This document shows, piece by piece, positions 25,641 to 36,649 of a stretch of DNA of 64,000 nt. The position numbers and the translations under genes are program-made. Within the stretch, counting starts at the first letter, position 1, and each line of letters opens with the position of its first letter. The DNA is taken from the NCBI GenBank assembly GCA_973895155.1, contig OZ316894.1:18476001-18540000 (forward strand), written 5' to 3'. The stretch is from Marsupella aquatica (lineage: Eukaryota > Marchantiophyta). The notes beneath the pieces are model-generated. The model saw only the letters and a program-made list of their open reading frames with translations, was not told where the DNA came from and ran no database searches.

Positions 25641-26310
25641 AAACTATTTGGCGAGCTTGATTGGGCCTATTTTAAATGGGGGGCTAATTGGGGGTTTAAT
25701 TGGGGTGCAATTTAATTCTTTAACTGAGTTTTTATCTAGGGTTTAGAGAGGTCATTTAGTCAAGAGAGACTATCAATTTTGATTGCACATTATGTACCTT
25801 GAAACCCGGGCATGACACGGTGTAACTATATCTTATATACAAAAATGAAATATCCAGGGCAAAAGTACAAAAAATGGAGAACATCTCCATGCATAGTGCC
25901 AGCTATGCTAAAGGCTGGGCATATCAAATGTACATAATGCCCTCCAACTATCCACCTTGCTAGCCTAGTACTAGATCTATATATGTCTACCTAGTCCACT
26001 ATCCATACAAGCTATGTCGCGTCTTCCTCTTCTTCACACGGGAATGACTAGGCTGCTCTGCTCTATGAGTCTCTACTGCTGACACACTAGGTAGCACATT
26101 GTGATGCCTAGCCAGGAATCACTAGGCCAATTAAGTGGGAAAACGGAGGTGTACCCTATAAACACATTAGTATAGTAACAAAAACAAGGAAATAAACAAT
26201 TAAGGGTGACTATGGAACCCGGGCCGAGGCCGGAGGTAAGGACGTCGGGAGAGAGAACACAATTAGGGTTAGGGCGCGCTAAGCGTCGGTAGCTAGGGGT
26301 AACCAATGGG
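25641..26310. other. gap between motif cluster and gag-like frame
   Basis: No gene seen. It may be promoter or untranslated leader for the frame that starts at 26311. It contains G-rich and AT-rich patches and no recognisable TATA box or splice structure that I can support. Confidence 0.3.
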
Positions 26311-27907
26311 ATGAAAGACCAGAGGAGGAGAGGGGTAAGGACCGCTCGCGAGGAATGGTGGCTCAATTGCAAGCACGAACTGGGCAGACGACTATGGAAG
26401 GCCAACTACTGTCAGCTGCTTAGGCAAGCACTCTGGGCGGGAGCAGATACCAACCATCGAGTCAAGGAGGGTATGAGCAACGTCAATCAAGCGACACATT
26501 TTTGGGGATGCCTGTTTGAACAGGCAACTGAGTACATTAGGACTTACGAGGACGAAGAATCAGAGAGAGCAGCTCGAGAACGGCAGGAGCTCGCTCGACT
26601 ATGGGAGCTGCAAAAGTCTGCCTTCTTAGGAGGAGAACTCATCAAGGCCGAGTTCTTGTGGACTCCTACTACCAATCAGCTCGATGACCTTCTGTTTTGC
26701 GAAGACAGAATCGTCGGCATTTGGGAAGCCATCAACCGCTGCAACGACGCGCACTGGGAGTTGAAGGGTAGCACGGAGGGGTGGACAAAGGCAACTGTGC
26801 TAGGAGAAACATCCACGGCAGCCGAGATGAAGAGGAAAGGAAACAATAATGAAGAGGCCACCCCGACAAAAAGAACGAGGTCGGCGGCACCAAGGAAGCC
26901 AGCAGAGCAGCTGAACAGGAGGCAGGGAGAAGCCGAAGAGGAGGAGGTTGATCCCATCAATGCCATTCCAACAAAGGATGACACCTGGAAAGGCTGGGCG
27001 GTGACCCTACCAGAGGAAGTGCAATTACATTTTGCACGGGAGGAGGATGCATGCTTTACGGCCATGCAGACCAAGAAGTACTAGGGCTTCATGGCCGGAT
27101 CCGGCTTGGAAGCCTTTGTAAGATTACCATGGCTGAAGCCGGAGGTGCCGGACTCAGACTTATTAGAATTCGTGGGATCATGGGAACCCGAGACCAATTC
27201 CACGAGGGTGTATGGGAAGGATTTCTATCTCACTCCCCGGGTGATTGCCGAGGTGTTTGGCTTGCCGATGGGTAATAAGACCAAGGTTGATACCAGGAAG
27301 ACCTTACTTGACAAGGAGTTCTGGTCGTTCCTAGGACCATCAACGAAGAATGGCTTCTTCTGGAACACCTGCACCAACCCGCACATCGGAGAGATGATCG
27401 ATTTCTTGCGGGTGACCATGCACTGTAACTTGCCGAGGGCAGAGATCGGCAAGGCTCAGGTCTACCTGGCAGAAAGGCCAGACCCAAGCCGGGATTACAA
27501 CGAGTACCTCCTCAACCAACTGAAGAAGATCTTGAAGGAGGAACAGCAGGTGATCGGCGTGGGAAGCATGTCCCGGCTTGGCTATCACATGCCGCTGTTG
27601 TGCCGGTATGCCAGAAGTCAAATCTTTGCCCCAGTACTTCCCCTATCGGCAAGGGCACCGGAGGAGGTTTCGGAGCAGAGGCCGGCAACAGAAGAGCCCA
27701 ACCAGCCTGCTAGTCCTACGATCGAGCAGGTGTTTCGGCCAAGGAAAGAAGACTTGCCGATGCAGCAATCAGGCATGTAGAATCTGCTGAAATTGCTAGA
27801 GAAGGAGAGAACGGCACCGGCAACGGCACCGGTACAGGACACTGCCCAGAGGCCGGCCTAAGCCGACTCAGGAGGGAAAACCCCTTTACCGGAGCCAAGG
27901 AGAGAAG
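26311..27907 (+). pseudogene. large element-type protein with a plant-mobile/Transposase_32-like domain, N-terminal part, interrupted
   Basis: A single plus-strand frame starts at 26311 and continues through one in-frame TAG at 27082 (probably a former CAG) to about 27760. There a one-base shift moves the open frame; it then runs to 27907, where the gypsy block begins. The first part (about 257 residues) is charged, rich in Trp, Glu and Lys, with an RKR-type basic patch. The second part has GSGLEAFVRLPWLKP, then FYLTPRVIAEVFGLPMG, a pattern seen in plant mobile-domain or Transposase_32-like proteins (R/G-x-x-x-L-x-x-x-x-I-x-x-x-x-GLP). The identity of the domain is tentative. The sequence right of the gypsy block (47912-48988) has similar composition and is probably its continuation. 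Confidence 0.55.
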
Positions 27908-28237
27908 TGTCACACCATTCTAGGTAGTGTTAGAGTGTATCGTACTATCTAGATTTGTATGTTTGGTATGTGTGCTATATGAGCCGATAAGGTTCCGTCA
28001 GGTTTGTGTGAGAGGGTACTTCTCACTTGTGAGGCATTGAAAGGTCATCTTTCAATGTTGAGCCTTGGAGAGAGAGGAGCTTGAGTGTGGCTATGGTGGC
28101 TGTGAGCTCCGCTTGTGTAACGTGGATTCCTTGAGTAGTGCAAGGTGTGTTAGCTTGACATACGTGTGTGATCGGATCGGTACGGGATCGATGGGGTATT
28201 GTTGACCGGGATCGTTGTGCCGATTGTATTGAGATTA
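27908..28237 (+). repeat. repeat B, left copy (part or all of the 5' LTR)
   Basis: These 330 bp begin TGTCACACCATTCTAGG and end GAGATTA. They are about 98% identical to 47446-47775, differing at roughly five positions. It is the only sequence shared by the two ends of the gypsy block, so it is the best candidate for LTR sequence. The right copy is embedded between two copies of repeat A, which the left copy lacks. Confidence 0.7.
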
Positions 28238-28510
28238 CATTGAAAGATCACATTCGAAATCTGTTGTACAGACTGTGCGGACAGAAGTTCGATTGATTGA
28301 GTTGTCGATGGTTCGTGGTAGCTCGGATCGTGTGTTGTTATCGAACAGATCGTTGGTATCTTGACCTGTATCATTGTTGTCCGATCGGCCTGTTTCCCGA
28401 TCGATGTACAGATCTGTGATTGGTGACAGGTTTTGAGTTGGAGGTCGATTGATGATTTGTGGAGGAAAGCGAATGTTGAGTAGATGTTGGACAGTGGAAG
28501 TCGATCCGTG

Positions 28511-28600
28511 AGGCTTCAGATCCGATTGCCGGCTACTATGAGGCTTCAGATCTGATTGTCGGCTACTGTGGGGCTTCAGATCTGATTGCCGGCTATTGTT
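28511..28600. repeat. 30-bp tandem repeat, three copies
   Basis: (A/G)GGCTTCAGATC-GATTG-CGGCTA units start at 28511, 28541 and 28571 with few substitutions. Confidence 0.85.
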
Positions 28601-28839
28601 GGACGATGTTGGCAAGGCGCAGGTGAAGCGACGGCTCTTTTCCTGAAGGAACGGAGCTGCCAATGCCCCGTGCGGCGGTATCATCGTTTCAATGAAAGAA
28701 ACGAGGGTCAAAGGTGTTGAATCAAGCTGCTGCCAATTCTATGGAAGGGCTGTGTTTTTCATGAAGGAAATCGACAGTTTTCGGGAGCTTTTCGTGAAGG
28801 AAGTAGTCATTTTTGGGGTCAGGTGTGAGGCGCACGAGG

Positions 28840-29056
28840 TCACCCATCCTGAAAGTGCTCGCGCGAGGCGACGCGTGAGGTCACCCATCCCGAAAGTGCT
28901 CCCAACCGCGAGCGCGAAGTCACCCATCGCAAGCGCAGGCAGGTGTGAGGTCGAGATCACCCATCCCGGGGCTATTCCAGGCCGTGAGCGCAAGGGGAGA
29001 CACGAGGTCGAGCGCAAGGAGGTCACCCATCCCGGGGCTATTCCCAGCCGCGAGCG
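28840..29056. repeat. GC-rich imperfect repeats with GTCACCCATCC core
   Basis: The core GTCACCCATC (once GATCACCCATC) recurs five times in about 200 bp. It alternates with GCGAGCGC-type segments and CCCGGGGCTATTCC. Confidence 0.75.
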
Positions 29057-29603
29057 CTTAATTGGCAAGTTCTCATCCCACCTTGTGTACACACAAGTTT
29101 TCACAACTTGTTGTTTAGATTCAAGTGCCAGAGGACTTTATACACTTTCCGGTTTGCTTAGAGCCTTGTTTCGGGCCAAATCAGAGGCTCTTTAGAGGTT
29201 TTTGATAATTCTGAGTTCATCTAAATACACAGATTGAACCAATTGTGCATGGTTTCTCATCTATAACATTGGGACATCATGAAGCCTATTATGAAGGCCT
29301 TTCATTGAACATTATGAATATTTGTTTGATCAATGTGTGATCACTCTTGGTGTGGAGAGTTAGTGTTTGACTATTCTTGTTGATTGGATCCTCTCCACAC
29401 TTGTTTCCTGTTTATGCGCCATGTTGGTTCGGTGTGAGCGCTTGATTCCATAGGAGTGATCTGGGTTTGCAACTGGACATTCTAGTGTGCTGTGTATTTC
29501 TCTCCTGGTGATGTTGGAGTGATGCCCAACACACCATGGTGAGTGCTTGTGGTGCTGACAGGGATAGATTGCCCTTAGGGTTAGCACATAGATTAGATTA
29601 GGG

Positions 29604-30990
29604 TTGGTCACCACGGATTCTTTTGGTGCTGCTGGATTACCCGATGGACGACGGACCGGTTTCACTCGGAGTGGGGCACAGTTTCGGCCAGCGGTATTGG
29701 TAGCAGTCAGCAGTGCAGCTTCAGACAGTGATTCCGACGAGGACTCAGTGATCAGTTCTCCTCGTCATCAGGTGGTTGCACCTTTGTTGTGGGATATGGA
29801 CGAGATGTACGGGGCTACAAAGGGCCCACGACGATACTCTGGTGCAGTTGGCACAATTGATCTGGATGACTTCATCCAGGAGTTTGATACGTGGTGCGAT
29901 ATGCAGACATTGCGTAACGCCACGTTGTTTACCCCTTTCATGGCATGGAAGGGATTATTTTAGCATTTGGAGGGGCCACCCATGGATGACTACCATGAGT
30001 TTTGGAAGGCTCATTTGGTTGAGATTGAGGCATGGAGGCAGCATTGGTCACCTAATTACGTGTCCATCACCTATGGCACTAGTGCGGCTGCCCAACCCAT
30101 TGCCACAGCTACTGCCTCTTCTAGCAACACTAGCCAGAGTGGCACACCATCCACTAGCAGCACTCCAGCAGCATCCACCGCTACTCCTGCCGGTGTGATT
30201 GTGACAGGAACTGGAGTTGCGCCAGCATTTAACCCTCTGTGGAATTCTTTGAGGTACTGAAGCAAAACTATCAGAGTGTAAGAACTGATAAGTTGAAGGG
30301 TCTCCAGGAGTTCCAGTGCAAGACTGGAGAGAGTCTACGTGAGGCATACACTCGTATGCGCAGATTGATCACTGTCACCAAGGGAGTGACAGAGGCTCAA
30401 GCAGTCCAATTTTGGTATGCAATTTTGGACAGAGAATTGCGACGCAGAGTGAGAGATGTCACTCTGCTTAGGGATGCAGATCCCACATTAGCAGTTGTTT
30501 TCACCCTTTTTGAGCGCATTGAGCTCAATATGGTGAATGAGAAGGTGGTGACTTCTGGATTTGCCAAGGAAGCACCAAAGGCTGCATCTACATCCACACC
30601 ACAGCCTACTACACGGAAGAGCCAGAGGGAGAAGCCTACTGCACGAGAGTCTACCAGCCAGAGACCTGTGCCCTCTTATGCTGGACAGCTGCCAGGATAT
30701 TGGACCTATGGTGGGGATCATGCACAGAGATATTTCCCAGATCATAGAGGATCAGGGGGAGCATCAGCACCTGATCAGCGATAGTGTGATCATTGTGGGG
30801 CTCCTGGACACACCAAGGATAGGTGTTTCTCACTCCACCCTGAGTTACGGAGGGGAGGATCCCGTACACATGATCAGGGAAGAGGAGGAGGAGGTAGAGG
30901 TGGTGGACGTGGTCGTGGCATGCCACATGCAAGGAGACAGGGAGGTGACGTTGCCCCTGCTTAACCATAGATCCAAAGGATGCTAAGATT
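29604..30990 (+). pseudogene. gag: gypsy Gag with CCHC zinc knuckle, frame-disrupted
   Basis: Gag builds the retrotransposon particle. The frame begins near 29604 and shows an acidic Ser-rich N-terminus, then TIDLDDFIQEFDTWCD. This is followed by the capsid-like region LKGLQEFQCKTGESLREAYTRM, with the typical spacing before a VxxFxxGL-like region. A zinc knuckle, CDHCGAPGHTKDRC (C-X2-C-X4-H-X4-C), lies at 30785-30826, followed by an Arg/Gly-rich tail. Disruptions are an in-frame TAG at 29961, a frameshift near 30240, TAG at 30782 and a further shift near 30960. The initiating codon is uncertain because no in-frame ATG precedes the coding-like sequence; translation may start upstream of a mutated site. 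Confidence 0.8.
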
Positions 30991-30996
30991 GCTCAA

Positions 30997-32256
30997 TTGG
31001 AGCAACAGCTAGCTGCCATGGCTAGTTCCCAGATGAGACCTACTTTTGGTGATGGGGCATCTACATCCTATGGACCTTCCACATCCCATGGTCCTTCCAC
31101 ATCTTATGGAGTTGATGGAGATCTTGCCACAATGGGATTCATGTGTGGCACTGCACATATTGATGCATCAGCAGCTTTGACACGTGGGGCAGCCAAAGCT
31201 CTTGAGCCCCGAGGAGCAGTAGTGGAGCTAGATCCACAAAGGGGGGATGCACGTCGGCAGACAAAGCTTCCTCAGTCTTTTACATTGTCAGAGACAGTTC
31301 AGACTGCCTCTATGAACCCGGTTCGGACAAACCCTAGCGTGGGTAAGTTGGCAGAATCCGGTAGTGATATAGTAGGGATGACAAGTACCCTGCTGGGGGT
31401 GGCTACTACCATAGTACGCACCCCATTATTTTCAGCGACAGACATGTTGAACTTGGGAGTTGGTCCTGCAGAAGTATTCAGATTGGCAGCTACACTCTGT
31501 GAGGACACTCCAGTTGTTGCTTCCCATGTAGAAGCAACTTGCAGTGTTGAAGCAGTGAAGACCATACCACCTACTACTACTAGTGAGACATGGCATGCAG
31601 CAGCAGCGAGGTTGGTGGATTTACCAGCACGCCCTGCATTTGAGAGGACTAGGTTTAAACCTAGTGTTGTGTCATTGGATAATCGGAGTGGTATCTTCCG
31701 ATTAGTTGGGCCTTCTGGAGTAGTATACCAGCCAGAGAGAGTGTTACTGGATACTGGTGCTCAGCCCTTGATGTTGGGGAAGTCTGCCATACGTGGATTG
31801 GGATTGCGTCTAGAGGATTTGGAGGATTGTCCCTTTCCCATTCAGACTTCATTGGGGGGACCTACACCTACACAGCATATCACCAGGAGACCACTTGATT
31901 TGAGGATTCAGGAAGGTCATACCACAGATAGCTCACAGATATAGGTGCGAGCTATTCTGACTAAGGCAGAGTCATATGATGTGTTGGTGGGATGTACAGT
32001 GCTCTACCCCATGGGATTTATTCTTGATTTTTGGGAGGAATCAGTGTCATATAGACCTGATTGGCAATCAGGAGATGCTCGATTGAGCAAATTGCTAGTG
32101 AGATTTAGTGGACCTGTGGGAGGCCCTAAATCCACACCATTGTCTTTGGCAGCATTCAGTGGTGTAATTGCTGGACCTGATGATTTGATTGAGGGTAATG
32201 CGCATGCAGCCGATGTTCCACCATTGGAGGAGTCTCATGAGGAGCACATCATTTGA
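30997..32256 (+). pseudogene. pol: gypsy Pol: aspartic protease region
   Basis: This is the first part of the Pol frame. It opens with a glutamine-rich segment and a YGPSTSHGPSTSYG low-complexity repeat. The retroviral-type aspartic protease motif is VLLDTGAQPLMLGKSAIRGLG (DTGA flap pattern) at about 31741-31800. In-frame stops are TAG at 31942 and TGA at 32254. It continues in the same frame into the methyltransferase domain. Confidence 0.8.
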
Positions 32257-33594
32257 GGATTACCTGTTGGCAGTGTTGTGCCACCAGTGTGGGGCACTGC
32301 ACAAGCCTTGCCACAGGCAACAGCATGATTGGTACATGATGCATGGCGTCATGCTTTTACACCACAGTCAGGAGTAGAGCAGTCTCTTGCAGATGGACCT
32401 GTGACTCTTTCACCATTGGATACCACTCTTATTGCTTGGCAATATCCACCGGAGGGTATTTGTTTGTTGGATCTTTTTGGTGGGATTAGCATTGGATTGG
32501 CTACTGTTCTTCAGGCAGGAATTCCTGTGCGTCATTATTTGTATGTGGAGACAAATGAGACAGCACGGAGGGTCTCATTGCGACATGTGGCTATATTGGT
32601 GGATAGATATCCACAGTTGCTGCTAGTGGATGCTGTTTGTGGTTATCAACATGCACTACCTGCTGATATTTCATTGCTGGGGGCGGATCATCTGCATCGT
32701 GTTGGCCCCATTGATTTGGTGATTGTTGGTTGGCCATGTCAGGGCTAATCTAGAGCTGGCATTGGGCATGGACTTCATGATCCACGCTCTGCATTGTTTT
32801 GGGAGATGTTACGGGTGCTGCGTCATCTCCAGCTACATCAGACACAGTCTCCAGCATATATTTTGGAGAATGTGCCATTGTTAGGTGATGATCGTAGTTG
32901 GATTGTTGCCAGTGTTCACCAGGTGAGGTCTTGGATTGGACCTGTTGTGTTATTGGATGTTGCACGTGTGGGTTCTCGTGCACATCGTCCACGCTTGTGG
33001 TGGACTAATTTGATCCCATGTGAGGTGCTGAAGCGCGCATTTGACAGCATTCCACGCTCACCAGCCTTAGTGGTGGATGATATTTTGGATCGAGGGTGTC
33101 GAGCACAGGGTGTGACCCAACCTGATAGACCTCTATTGGAAATGGTCAATGCAGTTGGGCGCCCACGTTGTGCATTACCCACTCTTGTAAGCCACTCTAC
33201 TTCATATGCATTCAGAGTAGGTGGCCCTGGACTTGTGTGGGACACAGCTCTCCAGCAGTTAGTGGAGCCTACTGCTGATGAGAGAGAGCGTGCTATGGGA
33301 TTTTGGACTGGCACCACTGCAGTTGCCTCTGTGTCAGAGGGTTTGCGGCGCCAGGTTCTTGGTCAAGCAATGGACCTGAATTTTTTGACTTGGATTATCA
33401 ACTTGGGAGTAGCTGAACAGTTGCGGATGCGCTCTGCTGGAATTACTGATTGTCCCTTGGTGAGCTTGCGGTCCACTGAGACAGTATTGACCACAGCTGG
33501 GGGCGAGCAGACAGTCCATGGACCTATGGCAGGATTGGCCAAGGCTGGACAGATTATTGAGCAGGAAGGGACTGCTCAATCTACTGCTAAATAG
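32257..33594 (+). pseudogene. gypsy Pol: DNMT3/DRM-like cytosine-5 DNA methyltransferase domain
   Basis: A C5-methyltransferase lies between protease and reverse transcriptase in the same frame. Motif I is LLDLFGGISIGL (about 32467). Motif IV is GPIDLVIVGWPCQG (about 32704), with the catalytic PC dipeptide, directly followed by an in-frame TAA (32746) and then SRAG. Motif VI is ILENVP (about 32860). The motif VIII-like SRAHRPRLWW is at about 32971. A motif X-like segment (LRRQVLGQAM) lies near 33350. The order is the ordinary I to X, not the permuted order of plant DRM. The AHR-R-W and DLVI-G-PC blocks resemble DNMT3. No target-recognition or chromatin-reader domain is apparent inside the segment. 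Besides the TAA, a TGA at 32326 and a TAG at 33592 interrupt the frame. Active consensus copies would methylate cytosine in DNA; this copy probably cannot. Confidence 0.88.
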
Positions 33595-33639
33595 CAATCA
33601 TCGGCTATCTCTTCTACCCTACAAAGAGATATTAGGGAT

Positions 33640-35532
33640 TTGGTGGAGAGTGGGGAACCACAGCTTGGCCCTAAGTTAACAGGGGAGGAGAGACATCGCA
33701 TGCATCGATTCCTGAAGAGTTATTGGAATTGTTTTGCATTCAGCATGAAGGATTTGGGGACACTGAAGGGCCCTGGTATTCAGATTGAATTGGCTAGTGA
33801 TGCGCCAATCTTTCGTAGACCATACCGTTATAGTGACATGGAGAGAGCTCTGATTCAAAGCAGAACTCAAGATTTGTTGGAGGTTGGATTGGTGGAGATT
33901 TCATATGGGGAGTATGCATCTGCCACAATGATGCCAGCCAAGAAGGATGTGCATGGCAATTACATAGATAGGCGCATGTGTGGTGATTACAGACCTATTA
34001 ATCGCCAGACAAAATCTGATCGATATGCCATGCCCACACCTGAGGAGATCTTTGATGCTGTGGGGCATGCAAAGGTTTTCAGTTCATTGGATCTGAGGGC
34101 AGGGTACCATCAGCTTCCAATTAGGCATGCTGACAGGTCCAAGACAACATTCTGGGGGATTGATTCTTATGGCAAAGATCGTTTGTATCAGTGGTTATTC
34201 TTACCATTTGGGTTGAAGAATGCACCAGCTGAGTTCCAGAGAGTCGTGGATCGAATCCTTGCAGGTTTGGATTTTGTCAGATGTTATGTTGATGATATTT
34301 TGGTCTATTCTTCTACTGTGGAAGAACATCAGCAGCACTTGCAGATTGTGTTGGAGAGATTGAGAGCACATGGGTTGAAGCTCCATCCTGGCAAGTGTAA
34401 GTTCTTCCAAGACCAGATTGAGTATTTGGGCCACACTATATACCCAGGGGGATTGGGTGTACAGCAGACTAAAGTGGAGGCCATTACACAGATTCCTTGT
34501 CCTACTGATGTGAGTAGAGTTCGTGCATTCTTGGGATTGGCGAGCTACTACAGGAGGTATGTTAAAGGATTTAGCCAGCTTGCTAAACCTTTGACCATAC
34601 TCACTAAGTTGGATCAAGAATGGATTTGGGGTAATGACCAGGAGCATGCCTTTCAGGAGTTGAAGCAAAGGTTGGCATCATCCCCTATTTTGAGAAGACC
34701 CATTTCAGGCAGACCATTTCAGCTACATACTGATTGGAGTGGAGTAGGACTTGGAGCAGTGCTGACTCCGAAGGATGATGAGGGGAATGAGTTTGTTGTG
34801 GCTTATGCCAGTAGATCAAACAATTCAGCAGAGGCTAAGTATAGCTCTTATGAGGGAGAGTGTTTGGCAGCAGTGTGGGCTGTTGCACACTTTTGTTGCT
34901 ACTTGTTTGGTAACCCCTTCACCTTGATCACTGATCATCAGCCTCTTAAGTGGTTAATGGAGTCTGACAAGCTTACAGGGAAGCTTGCACGATGGGCATT
35001 GTTGTTACAGGAGTATGATTTCCAGGTGGTGCATAGGCCTGGAAAAGTGAACTTGGATGCAGATGGATTAAGCCGCAATCCATGTACCAGTCAGCAAGAT
35101 GAGACTGGAGCCAGATGGCATGACGAGTCAGATAAGGAGATGGTGCCAAGATGGCATGCATCTGCCTTTCTTTGTTGGGTGCCAGTATATAGTGGATCTG
35201 TGGACTCTACCTCATTGGATGGAGTGGATGATGAGTCTTCAGATGTGGATGTTAGTGAGGTAACTACTGGACAGCAAGATATTCACGATGATGTGAGAGT
35301 GTTGGAATATCTGCGCAGTGGTTCTATTGTTGGCAGTGTTGATGTCAAGGAATGTGACAGGGTTCTACAGAGAGCCAAGAGGTTTCGATGGGAGGGAAAC
35401 CATCTTTTGAGAGTACTGCATGATGGTAGGGTGTTGGTGGTACCAAAACCATCACAACGAGTACATTTGGTGCGACATGCACACGAGGAGTTGGGTCACT
35501 TTGGTGTGAAGCACACTTATAGCTTGCTGTAG
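33640..35532 (+). pseudogene. pol: gypsy Pol: reverse transcriptase, RNase H and integrase zinc-finger region
   Basis: In frame with the protease and methyltransferase. Reverse transcriptase landmarks are MCGDYRPIN, FSSLDLRAGYHQL, LPFGLKNAPAEFQ and the catalytic YVDDILVYS (about 34290). RNase H follows (TDWSGVGLGAVL, SYEGECLAAVWA, DHQPLKWL, then DADGLSRNP). The end holds the integrase HHCC first half (HLVRHAHEELGHFGVKH). An in-frame TAG at 35530 and a frameshift just after it separate this from the integrase core. The catalytic residues inside the segment are intact. Confidence 0.92.
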
Positions 35533-36495
35533 ACACAGTATTGGTGGTGTGGTATGGACTCATGTCCAGCAGTTGATAGCTAAGTGTGTGGTATGCGATA
35601 GAGTGAGAGCATCATTTAATGCTCCCACTCCCCAGTTGCACCCGTTACCGATTATGGGTTTGGGATATCGTTGGAGTTTGGATTTTGCTGGTCCATTACC
35701 TCTTACCCAACGCCATAATCGGTATGTTTTGGTCATGGTGGAGCATTTCTCCAAGTGGATTGAGCTAGTGGCGTTGCCAAATAAAGCCAATGGAGGAGTA
35801 GCTGCTACATTTTTGGATCGCGTACTCAGTCATTTTGGAGCACCAGTTGAGGTGTTGACTGATCAGGGAACTAAGTTCCTTGGAGAGTTTGAGAGTTTGT
35901 GTGAACAAGCTTTGATTGATAATCGTACTACCTCTCGTGATCATCCTGAGGCAGATGGATTAGCTGAGAGAGTTGTGCAAACTGTGAAGAGAGGATTGTG
36001 TAAGTATGGCTTGCAGGTTGGTCATCTGGGAGATTGGGATCTCCAGCTACCTTGGTTAGCTATGGGCTACCGTTTCAGTCGGCAAGCATCACTTGCATCC
36101 TTCTCACCTTACTTTTTGCTCTATGGTAGAGAGCCAGATTTTCCAGCAGCTATTCGTCGTGATGCTGCACCAGTTGTGAACTTGGATGATCCTGATGTTT
36201 GGGTCAAGGTGTGTTCAGAGAGAGCACGGGTATTTCAGAGAGTGATGCCCATGGCTTTGACAACCTTGCCATTGCCCAACATCGTGATACTTTGAGGTAT
36301 GCCACTATTCGTGGAGGAGGTTACCGTGCAAGCATTCGACCGATTTTATCCTGGTGATTATGTTTATTTGCAACAGACAGCACCCGCAACACTTGATGTG
36401 ACCGCAGGCCGGACAATCTTACGTGTGCATGAAGTGTTGCCTTTTGGTGTCCTGATGTTGGAGGGACGCGATGGTATGGTTTGGAAGGATCATGT
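35533..36495 (+). pseudogene. pol: gypsy Pol: integrase core, broken by frameshifts and the DNA transposon
   Basis: The CC half of the zinc finger (IAKCVVCDRV) is followed by the DDE core: WSLDFAGPLP, VLTDQGTKF and the Glu-bearing HPEADGLAERVVQ. A C-terminal GDYVYLQQ-type beta region follows (about 36355), then WKDHV, where the DNA transposon is inserted. Two compensating frameshifts lie near 36230-36300. The frame continues at 46910 after removal of the transposon. Confidence 0.9.
36492..36495. repeat. 4-bp target site duplication (left copy, ATGT)
   Basis: ATGT at 36492-36495 abuts the left inverted repeat and is matched by ATGT at 46906-46909. Removing the transposon and one copy restores the integrase frame from WKDHV to RNCAPCHLP. 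Confidence 0.9.
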
Positions 36496-36521
36496 AACAT
36501 GATGTCGGACCTATCGAGAAG
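36496..36521 (+). repeat. left terminal inverted repeat of the DNA transposon
   Basis: 26 bp beginning AACATGAT. A perfect 11-bp hairpin (arms CGAGAAGGGTG at 36515-36525 and its complement at 36528-36538) starts within it. The right end has a weaker version of the same hairpin near 46835-46863. Confidence 0.92.
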
Positions 36522-36649
36522 GGTGACCACCCTTCTCGTTTTTCATGATCAATTTTTTTTCTAAGGCATGTAAAACCCGATACAAATTGTGCATTCCAGA
36601 AAAATAGTCATCCATGATTAGGAGGAATGCAAAGATCGATACGGGTATC

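Larger units (their letters stand above)
28238..29603. other. gypsy leader with internal tandem repeats
   Basis: This is the long non-coding stretch between repeat B and Gag. It holds a 30-bp triplicate (28511-28600) and GTCACCCATCC-type repeats (28840-29056). A TGG-initiated primer-binding-site candidate lies in the TGGTGAGTG/TGGTGCTGACAG region near 29.53-29.56 kb, but the tRNA cannot be named from sequence alone. Long leaders with tandem repeats occur in gypsy elements. Confidence 0.5.

Noticed and set aside
28511-29056. A CRISPR-like array
   Set aside because: The repeats are direct tandem copies without unique spacers of constant length, and the context is a retrotransposon leader in a eukaryote.
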